In this document: piece by piece, positions 28,289 through 36,116 of the stretch | How the letters are laid out: each line of letters starts with the position of its first letter | Position numbering within the stretch: position 1 is the stretch's first letter | From: Streptomyces sp. f51 | GTDB lineage: Bacteria > Actinomycetota > Actinomycetes > Streptomycetales > Streptomycetaceae | DNA length: 64,000 nt | Reading direction: 5' to 3' | Assembly (NCBI RefSeq): GCF_037940415.1 | Contig: NZ_CP149798.1 | Coordinates: 5,427,001-5,491,000, forward strand | Position numbers and translations under genes: made by a program | Notes under the pieces: model-generated | The model's input: the letters and a program-made list of their open reading frames with translations, nothing else | Told to the model about the DNA's origin: nothing | The model's database searches: none

Positions 28289-29099
28289 CGTCTCGACCGG
28301 GCGTTCCGGACGGGACCCGAAGTCCACCAAGCAGCGCTCCTTCTGGAAGGAGCTGCCGATCCTGATCGGCATCGCTCTGGTCCTCGCGCTGATCATCAAG
28401 ACCTTCCTGGTGCAGGCGTTCTCGATCCCCTCGGACTCGATGCAGAACACCCTCCAGCAGGGTGACCGCGTCCTGGTCGACAAGCTCACCCCGTGGTTCG
28501 GCTCCGAGCCGCAGCGGGGCGAGGTCGTCGTCTTCCACGACCCGGACAACTGGCTGGCGGGCGAGCCCACGGCCAACCCGAACGCCCTTCAGACCGTCCT
28601 CAGCTGGATCGGCCTGATGCCGTCCGCCGAGGAGAAGGACCTCATCAAGCGGGTCATCGGCGTCGGCGGTGACACTGTCGAGTGCAACGGCACGGGCCCG
28701 CTGAAGGTCAACGGCAAGGCGCTGAACGAGACGTCGTACGTGTACGCCGGGAACACCCCGTGCAGCCAGGACGAGGACGGCGGCCAGTTCAAGGTCAAGG
28801 TCCCCAAGGGCATGATCTGGGTGATGGGCGACCACCGCCAGAACTCGCGGGACTCTCGCTACAACCAGACCGACAAGCACCACGGCATGGTGCCGGTGAA
28901 CGACGTCGTCGGCCGCGCGATCGTCAAGGCCTGGCCCATCAACCGCTGGGGCACCCTCCCGGTGCCTGACACCTTCGACCAGCCCGGTCTGAGCGACCAG
29001 GCGGCCGCGGCGGTCACCTCGCCGGGCTCCGTGGCCCTGCTGGGCGCGGTGCCGCTCGTGCTGGTGCGCCGCAGGCGCAAGGCGTCCAAGGACGACTGA
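28158..29099 (+). CDS. sipY: Type I signal peptidase SipY
   Basis: This signal peptidase of about 313 residues has an acidic/Gly-rich cytosolic N-terminus, a membrane helix (LPILIGIALVLALIIKTFLV), the catalytic Ser in IPSDSMQNTLQQGDRVLVDK, the Lys in LIKRVIGVGGDTV and box E in MGDHRQNSRDSRYN. A C-terminal membrane helix with a positive end (SVALLGAVPLVLVRRRRK) is present. GTG at 28158 has the better spacing from GAGGAG; an in-frame GTG at 28152 is the alternative. A strong terminator follows. Confidence 0.9.
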   Translation: MGDVAVGARSGHEGPEGQPERPEDATVPAVEPDAGSGSGSEDGDVSTGRSGRDPKSTKQRSFWKELPILIGIALVLALIIKTFLVQAFSIPSDSMQNTLQQGDRVLVDKLTPWFGSEPQRGEVVVFHDPDNWLAGEPTANPNALQTVLSWIGLMPSAEEKDLIKRVIGVGGDTVECNGTGPLKVNGKALNETSYVYAGNTPCSQDEDGGQFKVKVPKGMIWVMGDHRQNSRDSRYNQTDKHHGMVPVNDVVGRAIVKAWPINRWGTLPVPDTFDQPGLSDQAAAAVTSPGSVALLGAVPLVLVRRRRKASKDD

Positions 29100-29115
29100 G
29101 ACACCTCTCGGCCTT

Positions 29116-29157
29116 CGGGGCCGGTCTCCCCGGACAGGTCCGGGGAGACCGGCCCCG
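29116..29157 (+). terminator. Strong terminator between sipY and sipZ
   Basis: An 18-bp perfect stem (CGGGGCCGGTCTCCCCGG and its complement) with a 6-nt loop lies 17 bp after the sipY stop. It separates sipWXY from sipZ, so sipZ needs its own promoter in 29158-29256. This agrees with S. lividans, where sipZ is transcribed apart from sipWXY. Confidence 0.8.
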
Positions 29158-29256
29158 CTCGTTTCCCGTGCGAGCCGCCCGGATCCGGCCCGCTCGGGCG
29201 ATCGTGATCGGGTGGGGGCTGACCCCGGACCGTACCCCCGGGTAAGGTGCGGCCCC

Positions 29257-30030
29257 ATGGGTGGCGAGAGCGCAACACGTACGGCCCCGCGCAGCGGCGG
29301 CACGGGCAGGGCCCCGGTGGGGAGCAGGACCGGACAGCGGCTGTCAGGGGTCGCGGTCGCGCTGGGTCTGGTGCTGTTCCTGGTCGGTTTCGCCTGGGCG
29401 GCGGTCGTCTACCGGCCGTACACCGTCCCCACGAGTTCGATGGCGCCGACGATCAAGATCGGTGACCGGGTGCTGGCGCAGCGCATCGACGGCACCGAGG
29501 TACGCCGCGGTGACGTCGTCGTCTTCGACGACAAGACCTGGGTCACGGGCTCGTCCGTGGTCAAGCGTGTGGTCGCCGTCGGCGGCGACACCGTCTCCTG
29601 TTGCACCGGCGGCAAGCTGACCGTCAACGGCAAGCAGATCGACGAATCGTATCTGCCCGAGGGGAGCCTGGCCGAGCTCACGGGCTTCCCCACCGTGAAG
29701 GTCCCCGCGGGGCGGCTGTTCCTCCTGGGCGACGAGCGGCGGGGCTCCCTGGACTCCACCGCGCATCTGACGGACGCGGCCCGCGGCACCGTGGCGCGCG
29801 GCGCCGTGAGGGCCCGGGTCGACGCCATCGCGTGGCCGATGAACGGCATGCTCGCGCGTCCCGACGGCTTCAAGACGCTCGGCGCCCTGTCCCGGCCGGG
29901 ACCGCTTCCCACGATGATCGCCGTGGTGATCGCCGGTGCGGTCCTCGTGCTGGGCGGAGCGGCGTACGGACCCGTCGCCAAGCTGGCCGGGCGCTCCCGC
30001 GCCCGCAAGGAGTCCGCCGGTGCCCGCTGA
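29257..30030 (+). CDS. sipZ: Type I signal peptidase SipZ
   Basis: This 257-residue signal peptidase has an N-terminal membrane helix (VAVALGLVLFLVGFAWAAVV), the catalytic Ser in TVPTSSMAPTIKIGDRVLAQ, the Lys in VVKRVVAVGGDTV, a shortened box E (LGDERRGSLDSTAH) where His is replaced by Glu-Arg, and a C-terminal membrane helix (TMIAVVIAGAVLVLGGAAYG). ATG at 29257 is preceded by a weak AAGG. The stop overlaps the Nudix gene start by 11 bp. Confidence 0.9.
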   Translation: MGGESATRTAPRSGGTGRAPVGSRTGQRLSGVAVALGLVLFLVGFAWAAVVYRPYTVPTSSMAPTIKIGDRVLAQRIDGTEVRRGDVVVFDDKTWVTGSSVVKRVVAVGGDTVSCCTGGKLTVNGKQIDESYLPEGSLAELTGFPTVKVPAGRLFLLGDERRGSLDSTAHLTDAARGTVARGAVRARVDAIAWPMNGMLARPDGFKTLGALSRPGPLPTMIAVVIAGAVLVLGGAAYGPVAKLAGRSRARKESAGAR

Positions 30031-30544
30031 GGCGCCCGCGTCGAACGAGGGCCCCGGCCCGGAAGGGCTGCGCAAGGTCGCCCGGGTCGTGCTGCTCGAC
30101 CCGCAGGACCGCGTCCTGCTGCTGCACGGCCACGAGCCGGACGATCCCTCCGACGACTGGTGGTTCACACCGGGCGGCGGTCTGGAGGGCGACGAGACCC
30201 GGGAGCAGGCGGCCCTGCGGGAACTCGTCGAGGAGACCGGTATCACCGAGGTCGAACTGGGCCCCGTGCTGTGGCGGCGGATCTGCTCGTTCCCGTTCGC
30301 GGGCAGGCGCTGGGACCAGGACGAATGGTATTTCCTTGCCCGTACCACCCAGACGGCCACGGCCGCCACGGGGCTGACGGAGCTGGAGCGGCGCAGCGTC
30401 GCCGGAGCGCGCTGGTGGACGTGCCGGGAACTGACCGAGGCACATGAGACGGTGTATCCGACCAAGCTCGCCGGGCTGCTGCGCAGGGTGCTCGACGAGG
30501 GTCCCCCGGCCACGCCCGAGGTCCTCGACACGGAAATCGTCTAG
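30020..30544 (+). CDS. Nudix hydrolase
   Basis: This 174-residue enzyme has a complete Nudix box, GGGLEGDETREQAALRELVEETGI, matching GX5EX7REUXEEXGU, so it should hydrolyse a nucleoside diphosphate linked to another group. The substrate is unknown. The preceding segment DWWFTPGG is typical of the mutT fold. GTG at 30020 overlaps the sipZ stop, indicating co-translation with sipZ. A 55-bp gap separates it from the DUF2469 gene. Confidence 0.88.
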   Translation: MPAEAPASNEGPGPEGLRKVARVVLLDPQDRVLLLHGHEPDDPSDDWWFTPGGGLEGDETREQAALRELVEETGITEVELGPVLWRRICSFPFAGRRWDQDEWYFLARTTQTATAATGLTELERRSVAGARWWTCRELTEAHETVYPTKLAGLLRRVLDEGPPATPEVLDTEIV

Positions 30545-30599
30545 GGGCTCCCGGTGCTGGCGCACAATAGGGGAACGCACGGCTGAAGGGGAACATGCC

Positions 30600-30908
30600 A
30601 TGAGCGCCGAGGACCTCGAGAAGTACGAGACCGAGATGGAGCTGAAGCTCTATCGGGAGTACCGCGACGTCGTCGGTCTGTTCAAATATGTGATCGAGAC
30701 CGAGCGGCGCTTCTACCTCACCAACGACTACGAGATGCAGGTGCACTCGGTCCAGGGTGAGGTGTTTTTCGAGGTGTCCATGGCGGATGCCTGGGTGTGG
30801 GACATGTACCGGCCCGCCCGCTTCGTGAAACAGGTGCGCGTCCTGACATTCAAGGACGTGAACATCGAGGAGCTGAACAAGAGCGATCTGGAGCTGCCGG
30901 GCGGCTGA
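30600..30908 (+). CDS. DUF2469 family protein
   Basis: This is a 102-residue, strongly conserved actinobacterial protein of unknown function. It starts MSAEDLEKYETEMELKLYRE and ends with VLTFKDVNIEELNKSDLELP. There is no membrane segment or catalytic motif. ATG at 30600 follows a GAAGGGGAA ribosome site. It lies between the Nudix gene and yraN, its usual place in Streptomyces. About 170 bp of non-coding sequence with a GTGACTGGG/CCCAGTCAC dyad (30984-31006) follows. Confidence 0.88.
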   Translation: MSAEDLEKYETEMELKLYREYRDVVGLFKYVIETERRFYLTNDYEMQVHSVQGEVFFEVSMADAWVWDMYRPARFVKQVRVLTFKDVNIEELNKSDLELPGG

Positions 30909-30983
30909 GACCCCGGCGGACCGCCCTCCGTGCACCGGGAGTGATCCGTGGACGGAGGGGCGATCGTGGTGGTGACTCGTTCG

Positions 30984-31006
30984 GGTGACTGGGTTTTCCC
31001 CAGTCA
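30984..31006 (+). terminator. Short hairpin after the DUF2469 gene
   Basis: GGGTGACTGGG and CCCAGTCACCC are complementary with a very short TTTT-type loop, making an 11-bp stem. It lies between the DUF2469 gene and yraN and probably ends the upstream transcript. Confidence 0.5.
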
Positions 31007-31076
31007 CCCGCTCGTCCACCAAGATCCAACACTTGGGTGGGACGGCCTCAGTGTCGGTGCCGGAGGTGGTGCCGAC

Positions 31077-31448
31077 ATGAAGACATCCGAGGCACGCAAC
31101 GCACTGGGCGCCTACGGCGAGGAACTGGCCGCGCGAGGGCTCACCGAGGCCGGCATGACGGTCCTGGCGCGCAACTGGCGCTGCGGCAGGACCGGCGAGA
31201 TCGACATCGTGGCCCGGGACGGCGACGCACTGGTCGTCTGCGAGGTCAAGACCCGCGGGGCGCGGGCGTTCCAGCATCCGATGGAGGCCGTCACACCGGC
31301 CAAGGCCCTCAGGCTGCGCGGTCTGGCCGAACGCTGGCTCCAGGAACACGGCGGAGCCCCGCCGGGCGGCGTCCGCATCGACCTGGTCGGCGTCCTGATC
31401 CCCGAACGCGGTGCCCCCGTGGTCGAGCACGCGCGGGGGGTGGCCTGA
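31077..31448 (+). CDS. yraN: YraN family protein (UPF0102), endonuclease-like fold
   Basis: This 123-residue protein has the UPF0102 pattern: LGAYGEELAARGLTEAGMTVLARNWRC, then GEIDIVARDGDALVVCEVKTR, where E, D and ExK match the PD-(D/E)XK nuclease core. The activity is not established in Streptomyces. It normally stands before yifB and dprA, in a small group of DNA-processing genes. ATG at 31077 is preceded by GGAGG. Its stop overlaps the yifB start (TGATG). Confidence 0.9.
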   Translation: MKTSEARNALGAYGEELAARGLTEAGMTVLARNWRCGRTGEIDIVARDGDALVVCEVKTRGARAFQHPMEAVTPAKALRLRGLAERWLQEHGGAPPGGVRIDLVGVLIPERGAPVVEHARGVA

Positions 31449-32641
31449 TGGGATTCGCGCGTACGTGTTCGGTGGCCCTGGTGGGGGTGGAGGGCGTCGT
31501 CGTCGAGGTCCAGGCCGACCTGGAGCCGGGCATCGCCGCCTTCGCACTTGTAGGGCTCCCCGACAAGAGCCTGACGGAGAGCCGGGACCGGGTCAGGGCG
31601 GCGGTCGTCAACTCCGGCGCCGCCTGGCCGCAGAAGAAGCTGACCGTGGGGCTGAGCCCGGCCTCGGTGCCCAAGGGCGGCTCCGGATTCGACCTCGCCG
31701 TCGCGAGCGCCGTGCTGGGCGCCGCGGAGCGGATCGATCCCCGTGTGCTCGCCGACATCGTGATGATCGGGGAGCTGGGGCTCGACGGCAGGGTCCGGCC
31801 GGTCCGGGGCATCCTGCCGGCCGTCCTCGCCGCGGCCGAGGCCGGTTACCAACAGGTGGTGGTGCCGGAATGCGCGGCGGCCGAGGCATCGCTCGTGCCG
31901 GGAGTCTCGGTGCTCGGCGTCCGCAGCCTGCGCCAGCTGATCGCGGTCCTCGCGGACGAACCGGTGCCCGAGGAGGAACCGGACGAGCGAGGGCGCCCGG
32001 ACCCGCTCGCGGCCGGTCTGCGCCTGCCCGGCACGGGCGAGGCCACCGGCCTGTGCGGTGTCGCCGTGCCGGAGCACGACCGGGGCCACGACCTCGGTGA
32101 CGTCGTCGGCCAGCTGTCGGCGCGCACGGCGATGGAAGTGGCGGCGGCCGGGGGCCACCACGTCTTCCTCCAGGGGCCGCCCGGCGCGGGCAAGACGATG
32201 CTGGCCGAGCGGATGCCCCTGCTCATGCCGTGCCTCACCCGGCAGGAATCCCTGGAGGTGACGGCGATCCACTCCGTCGCGGGCCTGCTGCCCCCCGGCA
32301 AACCGATGGTGGACGTCGCGCCCTACTGCGCACCCCATCACTCCGCGACCATGCAGGCGCTCGTCGGCGGCGGCAAGGGCCTCGCCCGGCCCGGCGCGGT
32401 GTCCCTGTCGCACCGGGGCGTGCTCTTCCTGGACGAGGCACCGGAATTCAGCGGCTTCGCGCTGGACGCCCTCCGGCAGCCGCTGGAGGCAGGGCACGTG
32501 GTGATCGCGCGCAGCGCCGGTGTCGTGCGATTCCCCGCGAAGTTCCTGCTGGTGGTGCTTTATGCGTTGGTGGACAGTGTCCGCACGCTCGGTGCGTCGT
32601 TGTCTCCTGTGTGGAGGGGAACGACGCCAAGTGGCGCATGA
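31448..32641 (+). pseudogene. yifB: yifB (comM-like) 5' fragment, interrupted by element 1
   Basis: YifB/ComM is a Mg-chelatase-like AAA ATPase; ComM is a branch-migration helicase in natural transformation in other bacteria. This part holds the N-terminal ATP-dependent-protease-like domain and the AAA core, with Walker A GPPGAGKT near residue 243 and Walker B VLFLDEAPEF near residue 330. Family homology ends at KFLLV (32554). The frame then runs 29 codons into element 1 and stops at 32641. The 3' part (sensor region and C-terminal domain) is at 39906-40424. Removing the element would give an open 541-residue frame. The stop overlaps the first recombinase start (ATGA). Confidence 0.93.
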
Positions 32642-34224
32642 GTGTGACGAAACGACGGAGGCGACCTCCTCGGGAGCCGAGGCCGCTGCTGCGGGAGCTC
32701 TCAGAGGAGTTCAGTGCGGCCGGTATGGCCGCTTGGCTGGACAGCGAGGGGATCGGCGAGGGTACGCCCTTCCTGATCGCTCCTGATGGCTCCTACGACA
32801 TCGAGCTGAATGGCTATTGGACGTCGACGCAGATGATCGGTGGATCTCGTCATACGAGGTCTGGCTCTGCGCGTGAGATGCGTACGTTCTGTGACTTCCT
32901 CTGGAATCACAGGCCGCCGGTGGCTGACGGGACTGAAGGGACCGAATCGGCGGCACCGGGCCGGGCTCGTGGGTGGCGGGACGCCACCGTCCGTGATCGT
33001 GAGGTCTACGAGTTCTGGCGGTGCGATGATCCGCAGGGGTCGAGGCTGATTGGGTCGTCCTGGAACCATGCGGTGTCGATGGCCTACGGGTTTTACAGAT
33101 GGGCTGGCAAGCGCAAGTACACGGCCTCGAATCCGATCGATGAGCGAGCGTGCCGTCGCCGTGCTGGCGAGTCTCGCCGTCGGCCTCGACGGGGCGAAGA
33201 AGCGGGAAAGACTGCTGCGGAGAAGCGGCCGGATGCCCGCAGGAAGAAAGTCGTCTGGCTGACACCGGAGCAATACCGAAGCTGGAGGGATGTCGGGATT
33301 CGCGGCTATCTGCCGACCGGGCTGAAGGATCCGTCTTTCCGCGGGAAGCGGATCGCGAGGAACTCGGCCTACACCGACCTCATGGTTCGCACAGGGTTGA
33401 GGCTGGAGGAACAGTCAGCGCTGACCTTGTTCGAGCTCCCCGACCACGACGGCCTGAGCGCCTACTACCGGTTCTGGCTGCCGGAGGCGATCGCCAAGGG
33501 TGGGTCTTGCCGCGATGTCTACATTCCCGATGGAGGCCTGCGGGCCATCGTCGACTATGTCGAGATCGACCGGGCTGACGCCGTGGCCAGAGCTCAGGCT
33601 GCGGGCCGCTACGAGGCGGTCGAGGACAAGCTGGTGGTTGAGCCGGGGACGACGCGGGTTCGGATCGGGGACAAGTGGCACTTGGTGGAGGACCTGGACC
33701 CGGAGGAAAGACTGCGGCTGTTCACAACCACCGAACGAGGGCTCGAGCCGGCCGCACTCTGGCTGTCAGAAGACGGCACGCCGCTGACCTTGCACGCCTG
33801 GAAGTGGGTGTTCCGGGAGGCGAGCAAGCGCTGCCGCCTGCTCGGAGTGAAGATCCACGGGCATCCGCATGCCTTGCGGCACAGCTTCGCGGTCGTGACC
33901 TTGGAACAGCTTCAGCGGGCCCACCTTGAGTCCCTCAGTGCGATGGACATGGTTCAGCGCCGGCACTACCGGATGATCTGGGGCGACCCGCTGGACTGGG
34001 TCCGCATTCGACTTGGACACGCATCTCTTGAGACGACGCAGAACTACCTGCACACGTTGCGGGAGCTCGAGATGGAGACTCGCTTGATGCTGGTGCCCGA
34101 CCTTTGGGAGCATCCCGACCGGCCCTACCTCGACGACATGGCCAAGGCCGTGGAGGCCGAGGAATGCCGCACGATCGAGGACGCCTGGGACGAGGACTCC
34201 TTCCTGGCGGAGGAGTGGGTATGA
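32638..34224 (+). CDS. Element 1 tyrosine recombinase A
   Basis: This 528-residue site-specific recombinase, first in the element operon, has a complete catalytic set by eye: Arg in MVRTGLRLEEQSAL, HxxR in HPHALRHSFA, His in RLGHASLETTQNYLH, and the nucleophile Tyr in that last block. The N-terminal 180 residues would hold the core-binding domain. ATG at 32638 overlaps the stop of the truncated yifB frame by 4 bp, so it may be translated by coupling to yifB. Its stop overlaps recombinase B (ATGA). It is homologous to the gene at 40740 in element 2. Confidence 0.88.
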   Translation: MSVTKRRRRPPREPRPLLRELSEEFSAAGMAAWLDSEGIGEGTPFLIAPDGSYDIELNGYWTSTQMIGGSRHTRSGSAREMRTFCDFLWNHRPPVADGTEGTESAAPGRARGWRDATVRDREVYEFWRCDDPQGSRLIGSSWNHAVSMAYGFYRWAGKRKYTASNPIDERACRRRAGESRRRPRRGEEAGKTAAEKRPDARRKKVVWLTPEQYRSWRDVGIRGYLPTGLKDPSFRGKRIARNSAYTDLMVRTGLRLEEQSALTLFELPDHDGLSAYYRFWLPEAIAKGGSCRDVYIPDGGLRAIVDYVEIDRADAVARAQAAGRYEAVEDKLVVEPGTTRVRIGDKWHLVEDLDPEERLRLFTTTERGLEPAALWLSEDGTPLTLHAWKWVFREASKRCRLLGVKIHGHPHALRHSFAVVTLEQLQRAHLESLSAMDMVQRRHYRMIWGDPLDWVRIRLGHASLETTQNYLHTLRELEMETRLMLVPDLWEHPDRPYLDDMAKAVEAEECRTIEDAWDEDSFLAEEWV

Positions 34225-36116
34225 GTGATAACTCCGACGCGGTCTCATTGCCAGGCCCCCGCACGGCTCCGGGTCGCTCGTCACCCCAGCCCGCAGGGCT
34301 CTACGAACCGCCTCCGGTCGTTGCCCATGACGGTGACCGGGGACTTGTCGTCAACTTCACGGGCCGGGATCACCGCAAGGCGGTCTACAGCTTTGAGGAC
34401 CTACCGCTGCCCGAACTGCACGAAGTCGTTGCCCGGGCTTTCGCCGCCCGGTTTGGTGGCAATCAGCTCAACACGGTGGCCAGCGCGAACGGGCAATGGA
34501 CCGTCATCCAGAGGTTCTTGCGGTTCCTGAACACGTTGCCCCGACCACCGAGGGATCTATCCCGCCTGACGGGCTCCCACATGAAGCGCTACAGGCTGCA
34601 TGTCAAAGCCGGCATGCGCGAGCGAGGGCTGTTCGACCACTTCAAACTGCTGCATAGCCTTCTGCGGAAGGTTCCGCCGGGCACCCTGCGGCCGGACGTG
34701 CTCGACATGATCTGGCAGGTCGAGCGCATCGACCAGCGGAAGGTCCGAAGTTTGCCCGGCTACGACGACGCAACGTTCCACCAGGTTGTGACAGCCGCCC
34801 GCAGCGCGGTCGTGGACATCTATCGGCGAATCCGGGATGGGGAGACTCTGCTGGCCCGCTACACCAGCGCTCCGACCGAGTTAACGGGCCCGGAGCGAGA
34901 GCGCGGGGCGGTACTGGCGGAAGTAGCTCGAACCGGCCGGATTCCGACTGTCCTGCGGACGACGAGCCGGGGTGAGAAGGGCAGCGCGCCCGACCTGCCG
35001 GCCCGCCTTCGACTGGCGCGTCAGCTGTTCCTCACCCATGACGACATGATTCCGCTGGTGGTGCTCGGGGTCGCGGTTACTGGCCGCAACGCGGAAACGA
35101 TCAAGGAACTTCCGGCGGTACACCGACTGATCGACGGACATGCGGTCGCGATGGAGATCGTCAAACGTCGTCGCGGAGCGGACCGCTGGTTTGAGGAGGT
35201 GACCTGGGACGTCGGCCGCCAAAGCGAACGGTTGAAGACGTCTGGTGGGTACTACCTGCTTTGCGAGCGTCTCGCCCGACGAGGCCGGCTGATCAGCCAT
35301 TCACCGCTGGTCTGGTCGGTTTGGACGAACGGATCGATGAACGGCAAGGGGGAGACCCACGGCCACAAGAACCCCTTCGACAAGCGCCTTGGCTTCAATT
35401 ACGCCCTGGTCGACTGGGTTGACACCTGTCCTGAGCTAGCACGGTTGCCGAACTTCAAACTCGATCTCGGTCGGCTCAAGACCACGGTCGATCGCATGAA
35501 CACGCGGGCGGCAGGCGGGCATCTGCCCTCTTCGACTGTGTCGAACACCCAGGACGTGCTCTTCCGGAACTACCTCAGAGGCGATCCCGACGTTCAGGAC
35601 TGGGCCGAAGAGATTGTCACCGAGGCATTGGAGGACGCCGAGGCTGCTGCCCGCGCCGCTTACCAGCGGGCCCGCAAAGACCAGGGCGAAATGAGGATCT
35701 TGCCCGGCCCAACCGAGGATGGTCCCAGCCGTCCAGCCGCTGACGTCGGCCTGGACGAGGAGACGGCCCGCCAGGTTCTGGCAGGAGAGCGTGACACCGC
35801 GTTCGCGGCATGCGCTGAGTCCGACGGCGGCTGCCGGGACTCGTTCCTGACCTGCTTCGCCTGCCGAAATGCTGTCGCCACAGCTGCCCACCTGCCCGCC
35901 CAGCTTGCATTGCTCGATGAGCTTGCCGAGCGGTGGGAAGGCACCGACCGCGACACCTGGTGGCGCGACTACGGACAGGCATGGCTGGCCATCAACGAGG
36001 ACATTCTGCCCAGGTTCACTCCGGAGGAACGGGCTGCGGCCGAGGACGCCAAGCCAACCGACCGGGTGCTTTCCCTCCTCAACGGTCCCGAGGAGGACGA
36101 GACCGCATGGGTCTGA
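34221..36116 (+). CDS. Element 1 tyrosine recombinase B (box II degenerate)
   Basis: This 631-residue protein of the large recombinase type is the second in the operon. Box I Arg is present (VAVTGRNAETIKEL). Where its partner in element 2 has LRHSVQ, this protein has LKTTVD, so the box II His and Arg appear lost; the later RNYLRGDP retains a Tyr. A conserved Cys/His cluster near the C-terminus (SFLTCFACRNAVATAAHLP, with Cys residues just upstream) looks like a zinc site shared with the homologue in element 2. Start ATG overlaps recombinase A, and its end overlaps recombinase C by 10 bp. Confidence 0.8.
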   Translation: MSDNSDAVSLPGPRTAPGRSSPQPAGLYEPPPVVAHDGDRGLVVNFTGRDHRKAVYSFEDLPLPELHEVVARAFAARFGGNQLNTVASANGQWTVIQRFLRFLNTLPRPPRDLSRLTGSHMKRYRLHVKAGMRERGLFDHFKLLHSLLRKVPPGTLRPDVLDMIWQVERIDQRKVRSLPGYDDATFHQVVTAARSAVVDIYRRIRDGETLLARYTSAPTELTGPERERGAVLAEVARTGRIPTVLRTTSRGEKGSAPDLPARLRLARQLFLTHDDMIPLVVLGVAVTGRNAETIKELPAVHRLIDGHAVAMEIVKRRRGADRWFEEVTWDVGRQSERLKTSGGYYLLCERLARRGRLISHSPLVWSVWTNGSMNGKGETHGHKNPFDKRLGFNYALVDWVDTCPELARLPNFKLDLGRLKTTVDRMNTRAAGGHLPSSTVSNTQDVLFRNYLRGDPDVQDWAEEIVTEALEDAEAAARAAYQRARKDQGEMRILPGPTEDGPSRPAADVGLDEETARQVLAGERDTAFAACAESDGGCRDSFLTCFACRNAVATAAHLPAQLALLDELAERWEGTDRDTWWRDYGQAWLAINEDILPRFTPEERAAAEDAKPTDRVLSLLNGPEEDETAWV

